From Meandrina meandrites (Eukaryota > Cnidaria > Anthozoa > Scleractinia > Meandrinidae), in the NCBI GenBank assembly GCA_963693305.1, contig OY855906.1:5600001-5664000 (forward strand): DNA of 64,000 nt. The letters are read 5' to 3'. Position numbers and translations under genes: made by a program. Below are positions 56,601 through 64,000 of the stretch, piece after piece. Below the pieces are notes generated by a model. It had not been told where the DNA came from and searched no databases. It saw only the letters and a list, made by a program, of their open reading frames with translations. Numbering within the stretch: position 1 is the stretch's first letter; each line of letters begins with the position of its first letter.

Positions 56601-57501
56601 TATTAGTGAAACCCTGATCACTAATTTTGTTGTAATGCTGTGAATGAAAGCTTGTGTGGGGTGGTGCTTCTGAGGCTAGATCAAACCCGAAACTTGTTGG
56701 CAAAAGTGCAATGCAAGGGGTGTCGAATGGTAAATGCAAGACTTTGCGAGACTGATACATTTTCTGCGAGCCCGAGACTTCCTCGAGACGATGAGACCCA
56801 TGGAATTTGGCTTAAATTTTGCGAGACGCGCATTTTTTGAAGGACCATTCACTACCCCAAATGCACAACTATCAGGCATTACATGACATTCACATATAGA
56901 TGTACAAAACAGTGCCTAGTGTAAAAGTTCTTGAGAACTGGGGGGGGGGGGGGAATCACAAGGCAAATATTGCCTTTTCACTGTAGTCTATGGTCTCATC
57001 CTAGTTTCAGCCCCAAATGTTGTTCTTGGCTAATAGTCGTTGCCAATCTAGTCCCTGTACAACAGAAGGTTATTCAAAATAGCGCGTCCTCTTCCATTTT
57101 AGAGGTGATTAATTTTGCATTTGTTTTCGCGTGACTTCAGTTTATCCTTTATTTTTTGCTGGCTCACACCTTTTAAATTTTCACAGACGCCAAACTAGCT
57201 GTAGACCAAAATAAATTCAATAAATTTAATATTTATCCAACAGAAAAATTAACAACGTGCCACAAGAACTAGTTCGAGTCATTCAAAGTACGGAAGTTAA
57301 AACTTTTCAGCTAACAACTGAACCACCTACCGCCCTTGCCAGGTTGCGGGATGGGGCGTTCTTCCTGCGAATGAAAAACACATTGCTACACAAAGCACCC
57401 AAATATCTGAAATTCAGAATGCAGCAGAAAATAAAATGTATTCCTACCAAGCAAAGATCGTCCACTTTACGAAGCACAGCAGATAGATTCTTCGTCGCCA
57501 T
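52454..57501 (-). CDS. SORD: Sorbitol dehydrogenase, copy 2, nine exons
   Basis: Intact paralog of the gene at 42380-47266, with the same exon lengths and phases: 57448-57501, 57331-57364, 56231-56395, 55365-55524, 54977-55095, 54786-54851, 54258-54433, 53382-53503, 52454-52625; 355 residues. Catalytic C41, H66 and E67, the four structural cysteines (GCRLCSFC...C) and GAGPIG are all kept, so it should be active. Differences are scattered, for example [16 protein letters not shown] against [22 protein letters not shown] against PRCDGS, and SSFHAGIH against SSFRTGIY. Introns align with copy 1 apart from repeat insertions. There is no sign of decay; functional divergence is not readable from the sequence. 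Confidence 0.95.
52835..53035 (-). repeat. Shortened SINE in intron 8 of SORD copy 2
   Basis: Orthologous to the SINE at 42760-43040, but an internal segment containing the GACTAGCATCCC body is missing, so a deletion followed the duplication. Confidence 0.7.
53547..53675. repeat. AATC then AGTC compound microsatellite, copy 2 intron 7
   Basis: About 19 AATC units (53547-53622) followed by about 13 AGTC units. In copy 1 the same site has only about 12 AATC units. Confidence 0.95.
55805..56170 (+). repeat. tRNA-derived SINE in intron 3 of SORD copy 2, interrupted
   Basis: Head GGTGGCCTGGTGCTTAGTGC and B box GGTTTGAGCCC as in copy 1. The body is split by a 93-bp MITE at 56023-56115. Confidence 0.8.
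56023..56115. mobile_element. 93-bp MITE with 9-bp target duplication, copy 2 only
   Basis: Inverted ends AGCCTGTGTACATCCGTC and complement of GACGGATGAACAAAGGCT, with a hairpin interior (CTTCTCCCCTC/GAGGGGAGAAG). AGTCACTTC is duplicated at 56014-56022 and 56116-56124. Copy 1 has a single TCACTTC there (near 45616-45622). Confidence 0.88.
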
Positions 57502-57577
57502 TGTCGGAATGTCACCCTACGGCCTTCGACAAGTTAGTTGTACCAGTCAGTCTTTGAATGGAAGCCTGGATACTAAT

Positions 57578-58457
57578 CCCTTACGTCTGTCACGTGATAT
57601 GGCATTCTTGGCACGTGACTCCCAAACGGGTTCGGACATTTGTGGGAAATGAAACCAACTGAAAATTCTGGAGGTGATGAATTCTGAGATCTGAGATGTC
57701 GAACTTCTCTGTAGTATATTTAGAATTTATAATATGTGTCTTATGTCTTGTTGACTTTTCTGGATTCTTTATGCTCACAATTCTTGAAAAATTGTACCAA
57801 GGGGTTACATAGTAAAAACACCTTCAAGCTGGTTGAATAAACAACAACAACAACAACAGATAGAAGCACCTTGTTCTTTATTAGAAAAAAGTGTCAGGAT
57901 CTCAGGCTAGGATGAACTGAGAAAAAACCTTCTCAAATTTGCATTAAGAAAAATACCTTTCTGCAGGATTGACGTGAATAGGAAATTTATTGGGATTTTT
58001 CATTTGTATAAAAAAAAACACCAGTAAATTGGACTGAGAACTCAGTAATTTACATTTTTATGGTTCGATTCAGTTTACATGAACTTCCATCACATTGTTG
58101 ACACACATAAATGTCACTCACTTAGTTTACTGAAATCCACATCTTGAAGAAAAGAACTTGTTACATATTTCTGGCTTAACATCATGTGCTATAAATAGTT
58201 AGTCTCTGATGTCCCTAACAAATCTGTAATTAATGCAGAGTTACACATGCAAAAAAAAATTAAGTTCCTGCTGAATATAATCTATTCGAACATTACAACT
58301 GACACTGGCCAAATACAAAAGTGCTCTACAACACATGTACCTCATTACACAGCTATTTATAACTACTAAACTTTATGGTTTTGGAAGAGCAATTATTTTA
58401 GGTGACTAATTTTGGCAAATTTGGAGAATAAAATTTGTTTAACAGTCATTATTTTCT
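57578..58457. other. Intergenic DNA between SORD copy 2 and ANAPC4 3' end
   Basis: AT-rich, with short CAACAACAA near 57840. No gene recognised; the right part is probably ANAPC4 3' UTR or downstream sequence. Confidence 0.45.
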
Positions 58458-58463
58458 TTTATT
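58458..58463 (-). promoter_or_regulatory. Candidate poly(A) signal of ANAPC4
   Basis: AATAAA on the minus strand, about 115 bp after the ANAPC4 stop codon. Confidence 0.45.
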
Positions 58464-58576
58464 AGGTAAGCCACTTTCTTGTTCGCAAAAAAGTATATAA
58501 TAGGGTAAACAAAGATTGGTGTTTTGATCTACTGTTATTGATACTTTTGAAGGATTTCATTCGGATCTGAATCTTT

Positions 58577-60865
58577 TCACTGCTCGTCTTCAAAGGAATT
58601 GTTTAATTCTTCATTCTCTCCTTCATCCTCTTCTACCTCTTCATCTTCTGCATCCATGTCAAACAGCCGGACATTTCTCTGTGACACTGACAACACACAT
58701 GAGACCTTACGAGTTCCACTAACAGACAAAGAATTTGCCCTCATTCCAATCAGCTTCCGATAATGGGTAATTCTCGGTCCTACATTGATGGCTGGAGGTT
58801 CCGATATTTGATTGAGGTATGTTTGTTTGACTTGCGCAACATCTAAAAAGTCGCTTTCTTCAAGCCATCGATAAGGGACTTGTGCCAATATTGAGAGCCT
58901 CTCATCATCTTCATCTTCATTGCCACTGCTATCTACTTTCTGCTGCTGGAGCAAAACTGACAAATGTTCTGAGTCATAAAACATCACATCCAAAAAAGAG
59001 TACTTCATTGGTTCTGTGTCACATGGTAAGTGGTCAACACAAATTCTTGCCAAAAATAACCTGGGTTCATTTGTTGCAATAGAAACAATGCACAGTTTAT
59101 TATCATCGGGAAAGACTACAAGTTGACGCAGAGGGCATCCAGTTGAGTTCTGTGCTACACGAAGAGAGACTTCCTCGTTCTTGCTTATCTCGCAAAGGGG
59201 GAGACAATTCCAACAAAAGATTGATTTGCTTATAGCACTTATTGGTTCTGCAAATGCTTTCTTGACGTGTTCATGGAGTTGTGCAGAAAGACTGACAAGA
59301 GAATCAGTTGACTTATCAGGTATGAGCAGGGGACTTGATCTTAGCGTTGGATGACTCTCTACAAACTTTGTCCAGTCGTTGTTTCCAAATGGTGGCTTTA
59401 CTGTAAGCGGCTTGGGGTCAAAATATTGACCTACTCTCTCCAGAGTAAACTTTCCTTGACTGTTAACCACAAGCTGATCTTGAATGAAGCCCGACACAAG
59501 CATAACTTCTTGCTGACTCCGCTGTTTCACAAAGTCTGGAATTTCGGCATCAGACAAACTCAGGATGACATAATATAGCCATTGAAAGAATGCTTTGAAG
59601 CTCTTCAGGCCCGTTTCAATGACAAGGACAAGTTCTTGTGTTTTCAGCATAATGGAACCAAGACTTGCAATAATTGTTTGGATGTCAAACTCAGAAAGAC
59701 CCAAAACACCAAACTGCTCATACCATCTTGACATTCCATGAATTTCTGTCACATGGAACAGAAGAGATTGCGTGACACACTGCAAGTGCTTTAATGCCAG
59801 ATTTTGTATACTAGTGTAGGAATTTTCAATGCTATGCCCTAGCTTCTTGAGGCCTTTTTCTGTGAGATCGTGGATGAGGAAAGACTGTAGCTCAGGACTG
59901 GTCACACCACGAGTGAGTAATGTTAGAAATTCACCACTGACACTAGATCCGGCTGTCAGTCGCTCGGCTGCAAACTCCGTCAACTTGGTGTCCATCTCCA
60001 GGAGTATGTCCTCCCAAGCATCTGACATGGACTGCAGCGTGTTGTCGAAGTAATCCATCAGACAGGCAACCTCGCCCATTTTCTTGGCAACAACTGCAAG
60101 TTCATGACCTCTTGTGGATAACAATCCAGTGTCGTACAACACTAACGACACAGCTTGTTTATCTGATCCAAGCACCGGTGACTTGACAATGGCTGAGAGT
60201 ACCTTCAAATCACGTGACACATAAACACTGCTTATTTGAGATTCAGAATGTTGCTGCATGACATCCACAGTATTCAGTGAAGCACACAAGAAAATACCAT
60301 AAAGCAACAAATGTGCCTTGCCTCTATCATCACCGACAACCAACACGCTCAACTCCTCGGGTAGACACTTGAGCTTTTTGGGATCCTCTGACTCTTCTTG
60401 CGAGGCTTCCTTGGAGAATAGAGCTCCAGTAGATTTCGGCAGGTGTGATAGGGAAGGAAGATACAATTCTGATTTTTCTACAAAAAACGGAAAGTTTTTC
60501 TCAGATGTGTCACCGTTTGATACTTTCACCTTTTCTTCTTCTATCCAATCCAAGGACGTTGGCGTCGATCCGATTTCGGTTTTATGAGTACATTCAGCGT
60601 TTTCGATGTCGAATAACTTTATTTTACCATCGTTGAAAGCAACAGCTAAAAGTTTGCCGTCGGGTCTCCAAGCGACTGAAAGAGCTCGACCTTCGGCAGT
60701 AGAAATCGACCACACTCGCTTCCAAGATAATCTCTGAAGCCACACCTCACCCTCGACTGTCACGATAGCAAGCAAATCCATCTTTGGGGACCATTTTTGA
60801 AAAAGAATTTCCGCAGAACACGGTTTGTCTTCGAGCTGCCGAAATGAACCGCACACTCCCGCCAT
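58577..60865 (-). CDS. ANAPC4: Anaphase-promoting complex subunit 4, intronless
   Basis: Scaffold subunit of the APC/C ubiquitin ligase that drives exit from mitosis. One uninterrupted frame of 762 residues from the ATG at 60865 (human 808). An in-frame ATG at 60949 would add 28 basic residues, but the later start has the AAAATGGCGG context and places LEDKPCSAEILFQKWSPK in register with the human N-terminus. Matches: N-terminal WD40 segment (WRPDGKLLAVAF, residues about 50-60), APC4 helical domain (DAWEDILLEMDTKLTEF, GLKKLGHSIENSYTSIQNL, FKAFFQWLYYVILSLSDAEIP) and RKVSCVLS near the C-terminus. The tail is strongly acidic (EDEEVEEDEGENEE). Vertebrate ANAPC4 has many introns, so absence of introns is unusual, but the frame is intact and shows no poly(A) tail or target duplication. 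Confidence 0.94.
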   Translation of the reverse strand: MAGVCGSFRQLEDKPCSAEILFQKWSPKMDLLAIVTVEGEVWLQRLSWKRVWSISTAEGRALSVAWRPDGKLLAVAFNDGKIKLFDIENAECTHKTEIGSTPTSLDWIEEEKVKVSNGDTSEKNFPFFVEKSELYLPSLSHLPKSTGALFSKEASQEESEDPKKLKCLPEELSVLVVGDDRGKAHLLLYGIFLCASLNTVDVMQQHSESQISSVYVSRDLKVLSAIVKSPVLGSDKQAVSLVLYDTGLLSTRGHELAVVAKKMGEVACLMDYFDNTLQSMSDAWEDILLEMDTKLTEFAAERLTAGSSVSGEFLTLLTRGVTSPELQSFLIHDLTEKGLKKLGHSIENSYTSIQNLALKHLQCVTQSLLFHVTEIHGMSRWYEQFGVLGLSEFDIQTIIASLGSIMLKTQELVLVIETGLKSFKAFFQWLYYVILSLSDAEIPDFVKQRSQQEVMLVSGFIQDQLVVNSQGKFTLERVGQYFDPKPLTVKPPFGNNDWTKFVESHPTLRSSPLLIPDKSTDSLVSLSAQLHEHVKKAFAEPISAISKSIFCWNCLPLCEISKNEEVSLRVAQNSTGCPLRQLVVFPDDNKLCIVSIATNEPRLFLARICVDHLPCDTEPMKYSFLDVMFYDSEHLSVLLQQQKVDSSGNEDEDDERLSILAQVPYRWLEESDFLDVAQVKQTYLNQISEPPAINVGPRITHYRKLIGMRANSLSVSGTRKVSCVLSVSQRNVRLFDMDAEDEEVEEDEGENEELNNSFEDEQ

Positions 60866-61089
60866 TTTGGAAATTCGAATCACGACCGCTGACTTGCAAA
60901 CTTTTGGTCTCCAGCGCAGAAACGAGGTAACCGCGCGAAAGCGAGGCAACCGAGTTCGGCCATCAAGGCGTTCTTAGGAACGAAAGCAGTAAGCGGGAAA
61001 AGGCTAAATGAAATTGTCTGACGATGTGGTTATTGTTGTGTCTACCACTTATGGATGTAAGAATGTAGCTGCGGGTTTCCCAGCGAATA
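60866..61089. promoter_or_regulatory. Bidirectional ANAPC4/ARMC2 promoter region
   Basis: Only 224 bp separate the two start codons, so both promoters and 5' UTRs must lie here or overlap the genes. GC-rich for this window, no TATA box. GCGGGAAA at 60993-61000 fits an E2F half-site, plausible for a cell-cycle gene. Activity in both directions is inference. Confidence 0.6.
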
Positions 61090-64000
61090 ATGGACTCGCC
61101 GCTGAAGCAGAAATCGCGCAAAGGCGACAAGGCTTCCAGCCGGCCTTTCTACGCAGCCGAAGGGCCAACGAGTGCAAATATTGTCTCGGAAGCGAGATCT
61201 TCTCTTCGTTCGTTGGACACCAAAAGACCTTTCACGCCAGTGGAATCCAAAAGAACATTATTTGGAGGTAGCTCTGTGAAGCCTTACGAAGGGAGACCGC
61301 CATCTGCATTCAGGTAAATTTGGTGCAATTACTTTTGACAGCGCGCTATGCCCGATGTCCTGCGAATGTTTACTGTTGATGAAGGCTGTTTGCGCTAATG
61401 TGTGGATTGTTGGTTTATTCCATTATCGCTGTGTTTATTGTAAGTATTGCAAATGGCAAAAACAGATCTAACGTTTTTCAGGTCGTTGGAGCCCTCACAG
61501 TTCATGTTTAACCTCAAAATTAATATCCAATATGCAAGTCCTCGATTTCCAAGAGCGAGGGCTCATTAAAATATGCACACTTGAAAATTATATACAGGTG
61601 CAAGGTGTATTTTCTAGATTCTTAACTGTCAGACGTTAAGACTCCAGAAAGGATTATATCTGTCTACCTTGTAAAGCAAGGAAGAATAGAAACTTGCTTT
61701 TATTGTTACCTAATATTGACATATGATTGTATATTGTAAAGTAGCCATTTGTTAAGAAAAAAAAAGTGATATCGGGGCACAAATTTCGACAAAACAGATT
61801 TGGTTAATTGTCTTTGTGAAAAAAAGTTTACAGTAATAAATGATTAAGTTCTAGCAGTTAGGTCCTTTACAACTAAATTAATATTAATACATGTATGCAC
61901 ATGTTAACCTCCAATGTAACAGAACCTTTCAAACTTTCAATCAGCCAAAAAGCACTACAGTATTTAGTTAAATTTTTATGACTTTTCAGTGCTTTCAATA
62001 AGCACAGACAGCCGACAAAAAGTGTTGGTTACTTTGCTCGGAGAAGTCGGCTACTATTTCCCCTAAATTGAAGTAACTAGTGAAAGATCCTTTCAAACCC
62101 TGTTGATGCAGTCGGCTACTCTATTCTAACCAGCTGACTTCTTCAAATTTTATTGAAACCCCTGCTTTTTAAAGATGCTGAATAAAACATGTCTAAGCCT
62201 GAGCTAAGAAAGGATAAGAGTTGCTGAGAGTTCAAACAAAGTTCAGAGTTGATAAGAGTTCTCATTCTCACTTGGTCCGGAACTCTCATGCATGCTCATA
62301 GACTCTCATGCACTCTCATCTGCTGTGAACATGCTTGAATTTTTTATGAGAGTTTCTCTCTTTTGTAGTCACTTTTAACGATTCTTGATGATTTCTTTTT
62401 CTCATTTGGCCTGAGCTGATGATAGTTTGTAAGAGTCGATGACAGTCAACTCTCATCAACTTTCATCCTCATTTGACCCAAAGCATAGCTATATACAGTG
62501 TATACTGTCTCTTCCCATGGGTGACCAATGCATTTTCATGTTCATTTATCTGTGTTTGAATAAAATTCTGTTAATTTGCCCCTACACCCTACCTCCTCAC
62601 CCTACCCAGGGATGTAGCTAAGAAAACGCTAAGCCGGCTCATGATGATGAACAAGCCCACCTGGTTTTTCTGGCGTTCACAGCCCTAAAAGTTTAAAAGT
62701 CTTTGTTTTCATGTGAAATTTCAGCTGGATTTAAGTTCTCTTTCAGCCGGTGAAATTAGCCAGCAGCCGGCCCTTAGCGACAACCCTGCCTACCCCCTTT
62801 GAAAGAGATCCCTTTGAAAGAGATCCTGTATCTAATATGAGCCTATAGACTTAGAACTAGCTCTAAAGAAAGACGTAACCCAAACTTCCAATAATAAGAA
62901 GAAGTCTGCATCAGGCCAAGTGCCCTATACTACCATAGATTGTCATGTTTTCAAGCAAGTGGGAGTATTTCTACTACCCCCCTCCCCTCCTGTATAGAAT
63001 CCTAGTCCGTTGTAGGACTACCTCCCAGTATTATGTTTGCCAGTATCCATTTATACACCTTGGTGACGAGAGGTTGTGAGCTGTCAGGGTAAAGTGTCTT
63101 GCTCAACATGAACACAGTGCAGTAACCACCCTCTCCTTTATCAGGACACGAACCCAGACCACTTGATTCGTAGTCCAACACACTAACCAATAGGTCATAG
63201 CACATTCCACACTTCTGAAAAATTAATAAGCCCCCTATTTCAGGGCAGATCCAGTATTTTTCTTAGGAGGGGTGCACATTCAGGATTTTTCTTAGGAGGG
63301 GGTGCACATAGGTTTTTTTTTTGCAGTATACCAGTTGTATTAGAAAGCTACCAGGTACCCGGTCATCTCGGGGGGAGGAGGGGAGGAGGTGGACGTTCCC
63401 CCTAGATCCAGGTACCCGGTCATCTCAGGAAGGGAAGGAAGGTGCACCTTCCCCCTTAGATCTGCCCCTGTATTTACATTGTAGAGCTTGTCTATTTTGC
63501 ATGTATTTCTTGTATAGGCTCATTTTCATGGATAAATGAATTTCTTTCCAACAGGGCATTTATGCAATCATTTTACCTGTGGATGTTTCCGTGTGGACCT
63601 AATGACTTAGTCTAAGAGGCAATCAAAAGTCCTTAAATGTTTTCAAGAAAAATAGAAATAAAACCATCTTTTTCTTGCTAACAGCTTAGGCAGTTACCAG
63701 TCTGAAGGAGAATCCTCCCGCCCCCCGTCAGGAAGAAGGCTCACTCCCATAGAAAATGCTCCACAGATTCCTGAGGCTATTGTTCCCTCCCCACCATCTG
63801 GAGTGGTAAGTTTTTTCTTGACAATTTTGCTTTGTTGAAGGTTATTACTCCTTCGATGTGTATGAAAAATGACATTTTCTTTACATTTGTTCAATTTTAT
63901 TTACATAAACAGGTGTTTTTATGGCTTCTGAATTTTTCTATTTAATATCTAATTTCTTTTTCACTCTAAGTTGTTTTCTTTAGCCCGCAGGAAAAGCCAG
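61090..64000 (+). CDS. ARMC2: Armadillo repeat-containing protein 2, 5' part (runs off the window)
   Basis: First coding exons: 61090-61313, 63685-63805 and 63984 to beyond the end; GT-AG, phases join. The N-terminus matches the conserved ARMC2 head: ANIVSEARSSLRSLDTKRPF-TP, then LFGGSS...GRPPSAFS across the first junction, SSRPPSGRRLTPIE and PQIPEAIVPSPPSG. ARMC2 is needed for axoneme assembly in sperm flagella and cilia in other animals. The armadillo repeats themselves lie outside the window. An ATG at 61008 is in another frame and is not used for this product. Intron 1 (2.4 kb) contains a SINE and otherwise ordinary AT-rich DNA. Confidence 0.88.
62905..63220 (-). repeat. Diverged tRNA-derived SINE in ARMC2 intron 1
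   Basis: Minus-strand copy: tRNA-like head (CCTATTGGTTAGTGTG, B-box GGTTCGTGTCC) and body words TTATACACCTTGG and GTCCGTTG in the order of the main family, but more diverged than the other copies. Confidence 0.6.

Noticed and set aside
60866..60949. Upstream ATG extending ANAPC4 by 28 residues
   Set aside because: The extension is basic and without counterpart in the family; the ATG at 60865 has better context and register, so the shorter form is preferred.

Overview
The window is nuclear DNA from an animal. Its genes have GT-AG introns, its intergenic and intronic DNA is AT-rich, and it is crowded with tRNA-derived SINEs, foldback elements and MITEs. Gene structures and several repeat families suggest an anthozoan cnidarian, most likely a stony coral or close relative. 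That assignment is inference from protein and repeat resemblance, with no database search.

Layout. An intronless Mos-type kinase gene lies at 2563-3609 (+). A 21-exon MAP3K4 (MEKK4) gene runs from 6052 to 27913 (+); exon phases join without a break to give 1711 residues. Its introns hold most of the transposon debris, including a 2.3-kb composite foldback with a dead R2-like retrotransposon fragment. From 28.8 to 29.6 kb lie a 34-bp minisatellite, each unit carrying an E2F-like site, and a 538-bp foldback. A class I SAM methyltransferase lies at 32462-33256 (-). Proteasome assembly chaperone 1 (PSMG1, four exons) lies at 36579-40352 (-). Two complete nine-exon sorbitol dehydrogenase genes (42380-47266 and 52454-57501, both -) form a tandem duplication of about 5.7 kb separated by about 4 kb of spacer. 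An apparently intronless ANAPC4 gene (58577-60865, -) is divergent from ARMC2, whose first exons run off the right edge (61090 onward, +); their start codons are 225 bp apart.

Functional links. Mos and MAP3K4 both act at the top of MAP kinase cascades, and ANAPC4 and PSMG1 both belong to proteolysis (APC/C ubiquitin ligase and proteasome assembly). Nothing here shows a functional cluster; this looks like an ordinary animal gene neighbourhood.

The most informative signals are evolutionary. The SORD paralogs serve as empty-site controls for transposon insertions, and a dispersed repeat does the same for a TA-flanked MITE. There is also a perfect 58-bp hairpin in the SORD spacer and the E2F-site minisatellite. 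I found no convincing wholly new gene system. Exon coordinates were derived by hand from splice consensus, frame continuity and homology recalled from memory.
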